Assembly (NCBI RefSeq): GCF_042675745.1
Contig: NZ_JBHTJM010000009.1
Location: 310,001 to 374,000 of the forward strand
DNA: 64,000 nt
DNA from: Pseudofulvibacter geojedonensis
GTDB taxonomy: Bacteria; Bacteroidota; Bacteroidia; Flavobacteriales; Flavobacteriaceae
Reading direction: 5' to 3'
Shown here piece by piece: positions 34,730 through 44,665 of the stretch. The notes beneath the pieces were generated by a model. That model was not told the DNA's origin, searched no databases, and saw only the letters and a list, made by a program, of their open reading frames with translations. Numbering within the stretch: the stretch's first letter is position 1; every line of letters begins with the position of its first letter. The position numbers and the translations under genes are program-made.

Positions 34730-37099
34730 ATGCAACAAAAAATATTATTTTTCCTACTAAGTTTAAGTTTCTTATTTAATTTTAGTCAAGACTATTCTGG
34801 TCAATGGGATGGGCATTTTGCTTACTTAAACATTAGTGGTGTTGGAATTACTGAAAATGGAATTATTGCATCTGCTGAAAATGCTATATTTAATTACAAT
34901 ATTAGCAACCAAAACACAATTACTACCAGCACTATAAATGGCTTATCTGGCGAATCTATTTCTTCATTTTATTATAGCGAAACTTATAAAAGCTCTGTAG
35001 TTGGTTACGATAATGGTTTATTAGAAATTGTTTCTGAAGAAAATGAAGTTACTACTGTGGTAGACATTCTTAACAAAACCAATATCCCTCCAGATATGAA
35101 AAAAATAAATCATATTTATGAAAACAATGGCTTAGTTTACTTGTCATGTGATTTTGGTATTAGTGTATACGATCTCTCTAATTTAGAATTTGGAGATACT
35201 TATTATATTGGTAATTCTGGAGAACAAATTGTAGTTAATCAAACTACTATTTTAAACGATTACATATATGCCGCTACAGCATCTAACGGAATTAAAAGAG
35301 CTCTTTATGCCAATTCTAACATCATAGATTTTAATTTATGGACTAATGTAACTGGTCTACCTACAAATAATTGGGAGAGCATTGTTAATCTAGACAGCAC
35401 TCTTTATGGAATAACTAGTACTAATGACCTTTATGACATTACCAACAATAACACCTTAATAAGCTATCCTAATGCAATTCTAGACCATAGAGTAAGTAAT
35501 AACAATATGTTAGTTACTTCTAATATAAACGTATATGTTTATAATAATTCTGCATCCTTAGTTAACACCATTGCATTTTTACCAGAGCATGGATCTAATT
35601 ATACTTGCGCAACTATAAAAGATAATAATATATACATTGGAACTCAATTTCATGGCGTTTTAGATATTACTCTTAACAATGGAAATTTAAACACTATTAT
35701 CCAACCAAATGGTCCTTTAGAAAACAATCAATTTGCAGTTCAAGCTGCAAACAACGAAGTTTGGGTTGTATATGGCGATCACAATTTAAGCTTTAACCCT
35801 TACCCTTTAGATCAAAAAGGGATTAGTCATTTAATAAATGACAACTGGGTAAATACTCCTTACGCCGATATTTTTGAAACTAGATCTATAGTTGACATTG
35901 CTATCAATCCTTTCAATAAAAATCAAGTCTTTTTAAGTTCTTTTTATTCAGGTTTATTAGAAATCAACAATAATACACCAACTATCTTATATGACAACTC
36001 TAATAGTGGATTGAAAAGTTTATGTGAAGTTTTTGGCTGTAATTATGCAGACATAAGAGTAGGTAGATCTGCTTTTGATACAGATGGAAAACTTTGGATG
36101 ACAAACAACCTTACTTTCCAACCCTTAAAAGTGTATGATGTACCTAATAATTCTTGGACTGCATACAATTTATCACCTGTTGTAAGTTCTTCAACACCCC
36201 AAAACGACAATGACGGTTTCGCAGATTTAGTTATTGACCAAAATAACACTAAATGGATTGCAACTCACGAAAAAGGAGTTATTGGTTTTAATGATGATTT
36301 TGGAAGTGGAACTGCTAAAAACGTTAATTTATCTACAGGAAACTTACCTTCAGACAAAGTAACTGCTTTATCTATAGATAAAGACAATAATTTATGGATA
36401 GGTACTCTTCAAGGTTTAAGAGTTCTTTACAATACTGCTAACTTTTTTAATACAGCCAATCCTCAAGCTCAACAAATTATTATTTTAGATGATGGTATTC
36501 CAAAAGAATTAATGTTTGGGCAATACATTACAGATATTGAAACTGACGGATCTAATAATAAATGGATAGCTACATTCGATGCTGGGGTTTTTTATGTATC
36601 GTCAGATGGTCAGGAAACTATTTATCATTTTACCAAAGACAATTCTCCCTTACCAACTAATAATATTACAGACATGTCTATAGATAAAACTTCTGGAAAA
36701 GTGTATTTATCTACACCTAAAGGATTGGTAGCTTTTAAAGGATTAAGCAAAGAACCCGCTAGTGATTTAGATAATGTAGTTATTTATCCTAACCCTGTTA
36801 GACCAAACCATGTTAGGAGTCTTTTGGGTTATAATGCAACAGATATAAGTAAAGGAATAAAGATAGAAGGCTTAACAGAAAACATAAACTTAAAAATCAC
36901 TGATATTTCTGGAAATCTAGTAGCAGAAGCTAACACTTCTACCAAATCTGGCAATGTTTCTATTAGTGAAGGTGGCTTTGCAATTTGGAACGGAAAAAAC
37001 TTTAACAATTCTATAGTAGCTTCAGGAGTATATGTTATTATGATTACTGATTTAGACACCTCTAATACTACTTTAGAAAAAGTAATGATTATAAAATAA
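34730..37099 (+). CDS. porZ: T9SS component PorZ (propeller protein)
   Basis: 789 residues, signal peptide (QKILFFLLSLSFLFNFSQ). Residues about 20-690 form two-component-regulator-type beta-propeller blades (ALSIDKDNNLWIGTLQGLRV, DNKWIATFDAGVFYVSSDGQ-like repeats). The end (VVIYPNPVRPNH to the terminal EKVMIIK) is a type A sorting domain. PorZ of Porphyromonas is a surface component that delivers A-LPS to the attachment complex. The 1-base overlap with recO is the arrangement I know for flavobacterial porZ. Lengths fit. Confidence 0.9.
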   Translation: MQQKILFFLLSLSFLFNFSQDYSGQWDGHFAYLNISGVGITENGIIASAENAIFNYNISNQNTITTSTINGLSGESISSFYYSETYKSSVVGYDNGLLEIVSEENEVTTVVDILNKTNIPPDMKKINHIYENNGLVYLSCDFGISVYDLSNLEFGDTYYIGNSGEQIVVNQTTILNDYIYAATASNGIKRALYANSNIIDFNLWTNVTGLPTNNWESIVNLDSTLYGITSTNDLYDITNNNTLISYPNAILDHRVSNNNMLVTSNINVYVYNNSASLVNTIAFLPEHGSNYTCATIKDNNIYIGTQFHGVLDITLNNGNLNTIIQPNGPLENNQFAVQAANNEVWVVYGDHNLSFNPYPLDQKGISHLINDNWVNTPYADIFETRSIVDIAINPFNKNQVFLSSFYSGLLEINNNTPTILYDNSNSGLKSLCEVFGCNYADIRVGRSAFDTDGKLWMTNNLTFQPLKVYDVPNNSWTAYNLSPVVSSSTPQNDNDGFADLVIDQNNTKWIATHEKGVIGFNDDFGSGTAKNVNLSTGNLPSDKVTALSIDKDNNLWIGTLQGLRVLYNTANFFNTANPQAQQIIILDDGIPKELMFGQYITDIETDGSNNKWIATFDAGVFYVSSDGQETIYHFTKDNSPLPTNNITDMSIDKTSGKVYLSTPKGLVAFKGLSKEPASDLDNVVIYPNPVRPNHVRSLLGYNATDISKGIKIEGLTENINLKITDISGNLVAEANTSTKSGNVSISEGGFAIWNGKNFNNSIVASGVYVIMITDLDTSNTTLEKVMIIK

Positions 37100-37779
37100 T
37101 GCTTGTCAATACAACTGGTATTGTTTTAGGTAAAATAAAATACCAAGAACATTCTTTAATTGTAAACTGCTATACGAAAGAATACGGCCTTCAATCATAT
37201 ATTTTACATCATATTCTAAGAAAGAAAAAAGGAAAGATTAACCCAGCCTATTTCCTTGCTCTTTCTCAATTAGAATTAAAAGCTACACATAAAAAAAATC
37301 AAAGTATACATAAAATAAACGATGTTAGACTACTACATACCTATACTAGTTTACATACTAATGTTTATAAAAGTAGTGTAGCTTTATTCCTTGCAGAAGT
37401 GCTACAATCTGTTTTAAAAGAAGAAGAAGAAAATTCCAACCTATACAATTTTTTAGAAACTTCTTTATTGTGGTACGACCTAAATGAATTCAATGCTAAC
37501 TTTCATATTTTATTTCTTTTAAAACTATCTCAACATCTAGGACTTTATCCTAACATAAAAAACATAGATCAGCATTTCTTTCTTCATGATGCTAATTATG
37601 CTAAAATTAACACTCTAAAAGAACTATTAGGCATAAATTTTGATACTCTTTCTAGTATTAAAATGACTGCCCAGTTAAGACAAGATATATTACAAGAAAT
37701 ATTACACTATTTTAGTGTAAATTTGGGCAGTTTTAAACAACCTAAATCGTTAGCTATATTGCATAATGTATTCAACTAA
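37099..37779 (+). CDS. recO: DNA repair protein RecO
   Basis: Recombination mediator that loads RecA onto SSB-coated DNA in the RecFOR pathway; cytosolic. 226 residues. The N-terminal OB-fold begins with VNTTGIVLGKIKYQEHSLIV and the C-terminal helical domain follows. The four-cysteine zinc site of some RecO proteins is absent, as in other Bacteroidota. The start ATG shares one base with the porZ stop (TAATG) and its end overlaps the next gene by 14 bases, so all three are translationally coupled. Confidence 0.9.
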   Translation: MLVNTTGIVLGKIKYQEHSLIVNCYTKEYGLQSYILHHILRKKKGKINPAYFLALSQLELKATHKKNQSIHKINDVRLLHTYTSLHTNVYKSSVALFLAEVLQSVLKEEEENSNLYNFLETSLLWYDLNEFNANFHILFLLKLSQHLGLYPNIKNIDQHFFLHDANYAKINTLKELLGINFDTLSSIKMTAQLRQDILQEILHYFSVNLGSFKQPKSLAILHNVFN

Positions 37780-40252
37780 AAAATCCATAATTAGCTTAGC
37801 TGTTTGCTTTGTAATTTCTTTATCTACATTTGGTCAAAAAATTAGCATAAAAGACAATTTAACAAATGAAGCTATTGCTAATGTAGCTGTTTATACTTCT
37901 TCTAAAACTAAAAATCAAATCTCTAATAAAAATGGAGTTGTTGACCTTTCTGAATTTACAGCAGAAGATATTCTTATCTTTTCTCATATTAGCTATGAAA
38001 ACTTTAAGATAAAGAAAAATAAAATAGATAATGTAATCTATTTAACCAACAAGTCAGATGAGTTATCAGAAATTACTCTTTCAGTTTCTAAAACAAGCGT
38101 GAAAAGAAATCGAGTGGCAGAAAAAATTGCTGTAATTACCAAAAAAGACATTGAATTACTAGCACCACAAACTAGTGCAGATTTACTAGCAGCAACACCA
38201 GGTATTAGAGTACAAAAATCTCAAGGAGGAGGAGGGAGTCCTGTAATAAGGGGATTCGAGGCTAACAGAGTTTTATTGGTAATGGATAATGTTAGAATGA
38301 ATAATGCTATTTATCGATCTGGTCATCTACAAAATGCTATAACCGTAAATCCATTTGCTTTAGAAAGAACTGAAGTTGTTTTTGGCCCATCGTCTGTTAT
38401 TTACGGTAGTGATGCTTTAGGTGGAGTTGTTCATTTTTACTCTAAAACACCTAAATTCAATAATGAAAAAATCATCAATGGTAATAGTTCTTCAAGATTT
38501 TCTTCGGCTAATAACGAAATAACTCAAAATTTTGGAGCAGAAATTAGTTTAAAAAAATGGGCATCATTTACCAGCTTTTCTATCTCTGACTTTGGAGATT
38601 TACGAATGGGAAAAAACAGGCAACATGGTTATGATAATTGGGGATTAGTCACTACATATTCCGATAACGATGAAAACAGCTATAATAATAACCCCATAAT
38701 TAATCAAAAACCACATGTTCAAAAAAATACCGGATATCAACAATTAGACTTATTACAAAAACTGAATGTAAAAACTAGCGAAAGCAGTAATCTAATTTTC
38801 AATTTTCAGTTTTCTGAGTCTTCAAATATTCCCAGGTTTGATAAGCTTACTGAATTAAAAGGCGAAACTCTTAAATTTGCCGAATGGTTTTATGGTCCTC
38901 AAAAAAGACTTTTGTTTTCTCCACAATATCAGTTTGAACCTAATTTTAAATGGCTAAATTCCGGACAAATAACACTAGCTTATCAAAATGTTAAAGAATC
39001 TAGAGTTAAAAGAAAGTACAACAGTTTCGAAAGAACTTATCAAAAAGAAAATGTTGATGTTTTTAGTATTAATACTGATTTTAAAGTACGATTAACCAAA
39101 AACAGAGACTTGTATTACGGATTAGAATTCACACATAACGATGTAAATTCTATAGCTTACGGAAAGATTTTAAATGTTCAGTCTAATAACATTATAGGCT
39201 TTAGCGGTTCTACTGTTGTACAATCTAGGTATCCAGACGGAGGAAGCACTTATACCACATCTGCTGCATATGCAAACTACAGACAGGATATTAATACAAA
39301 AATGACTCTAAATACTGGTGGTCGTTTTACTTATACTAAACTAAAAGCAAACTTTATAGATCAAACATACATTAGTCTGCCCGTAAGTAAAATAGAATTA
39401 GATAACTCTTCGTTTACTGCTAATTTAGGTTTAACTTATAAACCCTCAGATCTAACTCGATTTAACGCTGTAATTTCTTCTGGATTTAGATCCCCTAATA
39501 TAGACGACATAGGAAAAGTTAGAGAAAAAAATGGCCTACTAACAGTACCCAATATTAACTTAAAACCTGAATTTGCTTATAATGGTGAAATTGGATTCAC
39601 ACAACAGCTAAAAAATAAGCAAAATATTATTGAATTGAACGGCTTTTACACTTTGCTTAATAACTATATTTCTAGAACCAATTATATTGTAGAAAATGAC
39701 ACCACTACATTTAATGAAAACACAGTTATTTATGATGGTGAAGAAACACCTACAATAGCCAACACCAATGGTAAGACAGCCTATATTATTGGCGGTAGTC
39801 TAGACTTACGATTTAATCCATTAAAAAATTTCTACACTTTAAGCAACATCACCTTTACCAAAGGAGAAACTAATGACACTAACGTGAACTTACCTTCAAT
39901 ACTTCCTTTCTTTGGGAGCGTTGATTTAGAGTATAGAAATAAAAAATTTATTTCAGGGTTTAATTGGACTTATAGTAGTAAAAAAGATGCTAGTGATTTT
40001 AGCCCTGGAGGTGAAGATAACTTAACACAAACACCACTAATAGATCCAGATGACTCTGTTGAAGGCGATGAATTTTATATAGGTTTACCATCTTGGCAAA
40101 CTTTTAATGCTTCAGCTAGTTATCAATTTAACAATTCGTTTCGTTTACAGTTAGCTATTGACAATATACTTGACACACATTATAAAGAATTTGCTTCAGG
40201 CATCAGTGCTCCTGGTAGAAATTTTAGAGCTAGTGTTGACATTATTTTTTAA
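37766..40252 (+). CDS. TonB-dependent receptor, haem/haemoglobin-type plug
   Basis: 828 residues, signal peptide (MYSTKKSIISLAVCFVISLS, ending TFGQ). A carboxypeptidase-regulatory-like domain occupies ~20-100, the plug ~110-230 (GGGSPVIRGFEANRVLLVMD, then ERTEVVFGPSSVIYGSDALG), and the barrel runs to ASVDIIF. The plug wording SPVIRGFEANRVLL is typical of haem/haemoglobin or siderophore receptors; substrate is inferred by similarity from memory. It starts inside recO (14-base overlap), an odd pairing that may be shared only by transcription. No clear terminator follows. Confidence 0.85.
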   Translation: MYSTKKSIISLAVCFVISLSTFGQKISIKDNLTNEAIANVAVYTSSKTKNQISNKNGVVDLSEFTAEDILIFSHISYENFKIKKNKIDNVIYLTNKSDELSEITLSVSKTSVKRNRVAEKIAVITKKDIELLAPQTSADLLAATPGIRVQKSQGGGGSPVIRGFEANRVLLVMDNVRMNNAIYRSGHLQNAITVNPFALERTEVVFGPSSVIYGSDALGGVVHFYSKTPKFNNEKIINGNSSSRFSSANNEITQNFGAEISLKKWASFTSFSISDFGDLRMGKNRQHGYDNWGLVTTYSDNDENSYNNNPIINQKPHVQKNTGYQQLDLLQKLNVKTSESSNLIFNFQFSESSNIPRFDKLTELKGETLKFAEWFYGPQKRLLFSPQYQFEPNFKWLNSGQITLAYQNVKESRVKRKYNSFERTYQKENVDVFSINTDFKVRLTKNRDLYYGLEFTHNDVNSIAYGKILNVQSNNIIGFSGSTVVQSRYPDGGSTYTTSAAYANYRQDINTKMTLNTGGRFTYTKLKANFIDQTYISLPVSKIELDNSSFTANLGLTYKPSDLTRFNAVISSGFRSPNIDDIGKVREKNGLLTVPNINLKPEFAYNGEIGFTQQLKNKQNIIELNGFYTLLNNYISRTNYIVENDTTTFNENTVIYDGEETPTIANTNGKTAYIIGGSLDLRFNPLKNFYTLSNITFTKGETNDTNVNLPSILPFFGSVDLEYRNKKFISGFNWTYSSKKDASDFSPGGEDNLTQTPLIDPDDSVEGDEFYIGLPSWQTFNASASYQFNNSFRLQLAIDNILDTHYKEFASGISAPGRNFRASVDIIF

Positions 40253-40390
40253 ATTAAAAACCTTTACAAAAAGAAAAAAGCACCTCATAAAGAGATGCTC
40301 ATTTGGTTCATTTATTAACCCCTTAATTATAAACCACTTACAAATATATAAAATCTAGTGGTTTTATAGGTTAATAATTTCATAAAATTT

Positions 40391-40876
40391 TTATTTTTTT
40401 ATTGAAGGATAAGCTAACAAAGGTTTTTTAACTATGCTTTTTAATAAAATATATTCTTTCTTTCCGTTTGTCTCGCTTAAAATAATTGCTTCATTATCTT
40501 TTATATTAAAAGGAAAATTGTCTACAAGAGGTAATGTATTTTTATGTTCTTTCACAGCATTTGCATCCATAACATAATCTTTTTCTTGATTTAATTCAGT
40601 TTTAAAATGAGCAACATAAACATTATTATTTAGTACTAAAGATTCTTTCTTTCCTCTAAAATAAACTTCCGTAGGATTCTTTATTAAATCCTTAGTTATA
40701 AAGAAATTAATACCCGATCCACCTCCTTGCACCCCGGCAACCCAGATTTGAAAATATGCTTGCAACTCTTCTTTTTGATCTAGGTTAATAGTTTTAGATA
40801 GCTGAAATTCTTCTTTGTGACTTGCACAACCAAAAAATATAAAACACATAAATAAGCTAATACTATAAAATTTCAT
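40391..40876 (-). CDS. Hypothetical lipoprotein
   Basis: 161 residues from the ATG at 40876; an earlier ATG at 40903 is followed by a non-signal segment and is less likely. Signal peptide with lipobox FFGC (MKFYSISLFMCFIFFGCASH). The mature part is beta-rich with GGGSGINFFI near the centre and EVYFRGKKESLVLNNNVYVA. I do not recognise the family. It lies between the TonB receptor (convergent) and the ATP synthase operon terminator. Confidence 0.7.
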   Translation of the reverse strand: MKFYSISLFMCFIFFGCASHKEEFQLSKTINLDQKEELQAYFQIWVAGVQGGGSGINFFITKDLIKNPTEVYFRGKKESLVLNNNVYVAHFKTELNQEKDYVMDANAVKEHKNTLPLVDNFPFNIKDNEAIILSETNGKKEYILLKSIVKKPLLAYPSIKK

Positions 40877-40913
40877 TTTATCTATTTTTATAAAGATAAG
40901 CACAAAATTAATA

Positions 40914-40946
40914 CCATAAAAAAACCTCTCCTTAATCGGAGAGGTT
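40914..40946 (-). terminator. Terminator of the ATP synthase operon
   Basis: Stem aacctctcc/ggagaggtt (9 bases) around ttaatc; on the minus strand it is followed by a run of seven T. It lies about 40 bases after the atpG stop. Confidence 0.85.
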
Positions 40947-40984
40947 CATATATTTAATGATCCTTGATTTACAAGGAAATAACA

Positions 40985-41845
40985 TTAATTGTTTAAAGCT
41001 TCTGCTCCACCAACAATCTCTAAGATTTCGTTAGTAATAGCCGCCTGACGAGCTTTGTTATAAGTTAATTTTAATTGATCTCTTAACTCAGTAGCATTAT
41101 CAGTTGCTTTGTGCATAGCCGTCATACGTGCCCCGTGTTCTGAAGCGAAAGAATCACGTATTGCTTTGTATAATTGAGTCTTTAATGACTTTGGAATTAA
41201 AGTTTCTACAATCTCAATCTTTGTTGGCTCAAAAATATAGTCTAAAGAAACATTCTCATCAGATTCAACAGCAACAATTGGTAAAAATTGCTCTGTCATG
41301 ATAATCTGAGTAGCTGCATTTTTAAATTTGTTATAAACCAACTCTATTTTATCATAAGAACCATCTACAAACTTATCCATTAATAACTCAGCTATTTCTG
41401 CTACGTTATCAAAAGTTAAATCATCAAAAACTTCACTTTTATTAGCAATAACCGCACTGTTTTTTGATAAAATATCATTAGCTTTTTTTCCAATAGTAAC
41501 AAAATCTACTTGTTTACCTGCGTATACGTTTTCAATTAAGTTATTAGACTGTTTAATGATGTTTGAATTAAAAGCACCACAAAGTCCTCTATTAGAAGTA
41601 ATAGCTACTACTAAAACCTTATTTACTTCTCTCTGTGTAGCAAAAACACTTCCGCTATCACCTTCTAAAGTTGCACTTAAGCTTTGTAGTAATTCTGTTA
41701 ATTTATCTGCGTACGGACGCATAGCTGTAATAGCATCTTGAGCTTTCTTTAACTTTGCAGCAGAAACCATTTTCATGGCACTAGTAATCTGCATAGTTGA
41801 AGATACTGATGATATTCTATTACGTATTTCTTTTAAATTTGCCAT
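40985..41845 (-). CDS. atpG: ATP synthase gamma subunit
   Basis: Central rotor shaft of F1. 286 residues. The N-terminus MANLKEIRNRISSVSSTMQI and C-terminus KARQAAITNEILEIVGGAEAL are the two conserved coiled-coil ends. SNRGLCGAFNSNI near residue 90 is the family signature. It is the last gene of the F1Fo operon here. A 17-base stem-loop separates it from atpA. Confidence 0.97.
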   Translation of the reverse strand: MANLKEIRNRISSVSSTMQITSAMKMVSAAKLKKAQDAITAMRPYADKLTELLQSLSATLEGDSGSVFATQREVNKVLVVAITSNRGLCGAFNSNIIKQSNNLIENVYAGKQVDFVTIGKKANDILSKNSAVIANKSEVFDDLTFDNVAEIAELLMDKFVDGSYDKIELVYNKFKNAATQIIMTEQFLPIVAVESDENVSLDYIFEPTKIEIVETLIPKSLKTQLYKAIRDSFASEHGARMTAMHKATDNATELRDQLKLTYNKARQAAITNEILEIVGGAEALNN

Positions 41846-41866
41846 TCTTTATAGAATTGAGTATTG

Positions 41867-41905
41867 AGTATTCAGTAGTGAGAAAGAATCTCACTACTCA
41901 ATACT
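41867..41905. repeat. Hairpin between atpA and atpG
   Basis: 17-base arms (41867-41883 and 41889-41905, one mismatch) surround a 5-base loop. The arm reads gtattcagtagtgaga, part of a gagtatt/cagtatt-rich pattern that also continues to the left. There is no T-run, so it is more likely an mRNA-stabilising or intergenic repeat than a terminator. Confidence 0.65.
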
Positions 41906-41915
41906 AAAATCTAAT

Positions 41916-43496
41916 TTAAGCTTTATAAGTAGCTGATAAATCTTTAGCTACAGAAGTTAAAGTATCAGTAACTTCGTCAGTTAATTTACCTTTCTTTAAA
42001 GTATCTAATATATTTCTATGCTTAGCGTTTAAAGTTTCGATAAAGTTTCTTTCGAAATCTTTTACTTTATCTACAGGAACTTCTCTTAATAAGTTTTTAG
42101 AACCTGCATATATAATAGCAACCTGATCTTCTACTGTGTAAGGATCATTCTGTGCTTGCTTTAAAATCTCTACATTACGCTTACCTTTTTCAATTACATT
42201 TAAAGTAGCAGCATCTAGGTCTGAACCGAACTTAGCAAATGCTTCTAATTCACGGAACTGAGCTTGATCTAATTTTAATGTACCAGATACTTTCTTCATT
42301 GATTTAATCTGAGCAGAACCTCCTACACGAGATACAGAGATACCTACGTTAATTGCTGGACGTACACCCGAGTTAAATAAATCTGATTCTAAGAAAATCT
42401 GTCCATCAGTAATCGAAATTACGTTAGTAGGAATATATGCAGAAACGTCTCCCGCCTGAGTTTCGATAATTGGTAAAGCTGTTAATGAACCACCTCCTTT
42501 TACAACGTCTTTTAAAGACTCTGGTAAATCATTCATGTTCTTAGCAATATCATCATCTGCAATAACCTTAGCAGCACGCTCTAATAATCTTGAGTGTAAG
42601 AAGAAAACATCTCCAGGATACGCCTCACGTCCCGGTGGTCTTCTTAATAATAAAGATACCTCACGGTAAGCAACTGCTTGTTTAGATAAATCATCATAAA
42701 CAATTAAAGCTGGTCTACCAGTATCTCTAAAATATTCTCCAATTGCTGCTCCTGCGAAAGGTGCATAAACCTGCATTGGTGCAGGATCTGATGCGTTAGC
42801 CGCAACAATTGTAGTATAAGCTAAAGCTCCTTTTTCTTCTAAAGTCTTTGCAATTGCAGCAACAGTAGAAGCTTTTTGTCCTACTGCAACGTAGATACAA
42901 AATACAGGCTCTCCAGCATCATAAAATTCTTTTTGATTTAAGATAGTATCGATACAAACCGTAGTCTTACCAGTCTGACGGTCACCAATTACTAACTCAC
43001 GTTGTCCTCTACCCACAGGAATCATAGCATCAATAGATTTGATACCTGTTTGCATTGGCTCGTTTACAGGTTGTCTGTAAATTACACCAGGAGCTTTACG
43101 TTCTAATGGCATTTCGTAAGTCTTACCTTCTATAGGTCCTTTACCATCTATTGGGTTACCTAAAGTATCTACTACACGTCCTACAACTCCTTCACCTACA
43201 TTAATAGATGCAATACGTTGTGTTCTTTTTACTGTAGATCCTTCAGAAACTCCTGTTGATGGTCCTAAAAGTACCACCCCTACATTATCTTCTTCTAAGT
43301 TTAATACGATACCCTCTAATCCGCTTTCGAATTCTACTAATTCTCCATATTGAGCATTAGACAATCCGTAAACACGTGCAATACCGTCTCCAACTTGAAG
43401 TACAGTTCCTACCTCGTCTAAAGAAGCTGTTGCTTCAAATCCTGATAGTTGCTTTTTGATGATTGCTGATACTTCAGCAGGTTTAACTTCAGCCAT
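41916..43496 (-). CDS. atpA: ATP synthase alpha subunit
   Basis: Non-catalytic nucleotide-binding subunit of F1. 526 residues. Walker A is GDRQTGKTT near residue 170. The alpha-specific signature PAINVGISVSRVGGSAQ lies near 375 and the arginine-finger region includes this segment. The N-terminal crown begins GLSNAQYGELVEFESG. Order and length match Bacteroidota alpha subunits. It lies between atpH (29 bases upstream) and atpG. Confidence 0.98.
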   Translation of the reverse strand: MAEVKPAEVSAIIKKQLSGFEATASLDEVGTVLQVGDGIARVYGLSNAQYGELVEFESGLEGIVLNLEEDNVGVVLLGPSTGVSEGSTVKRTQRIASINVGEGVVGRVVDTLGNPIDGKGPIEGKTYEMPLERKAPGVIYRQPVNEPMQTGIKSIDAMIPVGRGQRELVIGDRQTGKTTVCIDTILNQKEFYDAGEPVFCIYVAVGQKASTVAAIAKTLEEKGALAYTTIVAANASDPAPMQVYAPFAGAAIGEYFRDTGRPALIVYDDLSKQAVAYREVSLLLRRPPGREAYPGDVFFLHSRLLERAAKVIADDDIAKNMNDLPESLKDVVKGGGSLTALPIIETQAGDVSAYIPTNVISITDGQIFLESDLFNSGVRPAINVGISVSRVGGSAQIKSMKKVSGTLKLDQAQFRELEAFAKFGSDLDAATLNVIEKGKRNVEILKQAQNDPYTVEDQVAIIYAGSKNLLREVPVDKVKDFERNFIETLNAKHRNILDTLKKGKLTDEVTDTLTSVAKDLSATYKA

Positions 43497-43525
43497 TTTT
43501 ATTGATAATTAAATGTATTCTAAAA

Positions 43526-44062
43526 TTAGTTTTGAGAAAAAGTTCTCTTTAAATTGTTTAATTTATTCGCAATACTTGCGTTATACTGTAAATCTCCTAC
43601 ACGTAAAATAAATCCTCCTAAGATAGACTCATTTACTTTATTTTCAATTACAGCATCTTTACCTGTTAATTCTTTAACCTTAGCTAATACTTGAGTATTT
43701 AATGCTTCCGTTAAAGGAATTGCAGTAGTAACTACAGCTTTTTGTTTTCCACTATCAGCATCAAATAAGTTCGTATACTCATTCGCTGTTATTGCTAATA
43801 AGTTTAAACGCTTATTCTCTGCTAACACATTTACTAATCCCTCAGTTATTGGATTTGTATTAGCGAATATCTCTTTTAAAGCGGCAGTTTTCTGAGCTAC
43901 TTTTACTATTGGACTATCCAATAACATTTGTAGTTCTTTACTAGCTGCAACCGTAGCAACAATTTGCTTCATATCATCATTTACTACTGGTGCAGTTTTC
44001 TGATCTTTAGCTAAATCTAAAATTGCTTTGGCGTAACGTATTGCTGCTCTAGTTCCTTTCAT
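43526..44062 (-). CDS. atpH: ATP synthase delta subunit
   Basis: Peripheral-stalk subunit linking b to the top of F1. 178 residues. It begins RAAIRYAKAILDLAKDQ, the family's first helix pattern (YAKAL), and ends with ESILGGFILRVGDLQYNASI near residue 150, the conserved C-terminal motif. It lies 7 bases downstream of atpF. Confidence 0.96.
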   Translation of the reverse strand: MKGTRAAIRYAKAILDLAKDQKTAPVVNDDMKQIVATVAASKELQMLLDSPIVKVAQKTAALKEIFANTNPITEGLVNVLAENKRLNLLAITANEYTNLFDADSGKQKAVVTTAIPLTEALNTQVLAKVKELTGKDAVIENKVNESILGGFILRVGDLQYNASIANKLNNLKRTFSQN

Positions 44063-44069
44063 TTTAGTC

Positions 44070-44570
44070 TTAGTTTAAAGTTACTTCTGCTAAAGACTTC
44101 TCAACTAAACCTAATTGCTTGTCTTTATTAGATAACTCTTCTCTAACTACTTTCTCTGCAATCTCTACAGATAAACTAGCTACAGTATTTTTTAACTCAG
44201 CCATTGCACTTGCTTTTTCAGCTGCAATAGTTGCTTGTGCTTGTGCAATTGTTTTATCAGCTTGTGCTTGTGCTTCTGCTTTAGCATCTGCAACAATCTT
44301 ATCTTTCATCTCACGAGCATCTTTTAACATTGCTTCACGCTCTGCTCTAGCTTCTTTTAATAACTTTTCATTATCAGCTTGTAAGTTAGCCATTTCTTTC
44401 TTCGCATTCTCTGCAGCATCTAATGCTCCTTGAATTCCTTCCTCTCTACTCTGTAAAGAATCTAAAATAGGCTTCCAAGCAAACTTACGCATTAATACTA
44501 TTAATATTAATAAGATGATGGCTTGCATGAAAAACAACCCTGGTGAAAAATCATTTAATAACTGATCCAT
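44070..44570 (-). CDS. atpF: ATP synthase b subunit
   Basis: Peripheral stalk of Fo. 166 residues. One N-terminal membrane helix (LFFMQAIILLILIVLMRKF) is followed by a long charged, Ala-rich coiled coil (KEARAEREAMLKDAREMKDK). Length is typical for a single b-type subunit; no second b' gene is seen. The opposite strand has an open frame that is only a codon-bias artefact. It is preceded by a stem-loop after atpE. Confidence 0.96.
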   Translation of the reverse strand: MDQLLNDFSPGLFFMQAIILLILIVLMRKFAWKPILDSLQSREEGIQGALDAAENAKKEMANLQADNEKLLKEARAEREAMLKDAREMKDKIVADAKAEAQAQADKTIAQAQATIAAEKASAMAELKNTVASLSVEIAEKVVREELSNKDKQLGLVEKSLAEVTLN

Positions 44571-44620
44571 TATAACTTAAATTAATTCGTTCTAACTCTT
44601 GTTTGTTTAATTCTAATAAA

Positions 44621-44652
44621 CACTTCCTGCAACCAACCGTTACAGGAAAGTG
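44621..44652 (-). promoter_or_regulatory. Stem-loop between atpE and atpF
   Basis: Arms cactttcctg and caggaagtg (minus strand, one bulge) enclose about 13 bases. It lies just after the atpE stop and lacks a T-run. It could stabilise the atpE message or weaken read-through, giving more c subunit than b; that is inference. Confidence 0.5.
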
Positions 44653-44665
44653 CTTTTAATTTTAA

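Noticed and set aside
44119..44433. Open frame of 104 codons on the + strand opposite atpF, very rich in Ser and Ala
   Set aside because: It is the mirror of Ala/Glu/Lys-rich coiled-coil codons in atpF; no start context, no promoter, and atpF is certain.
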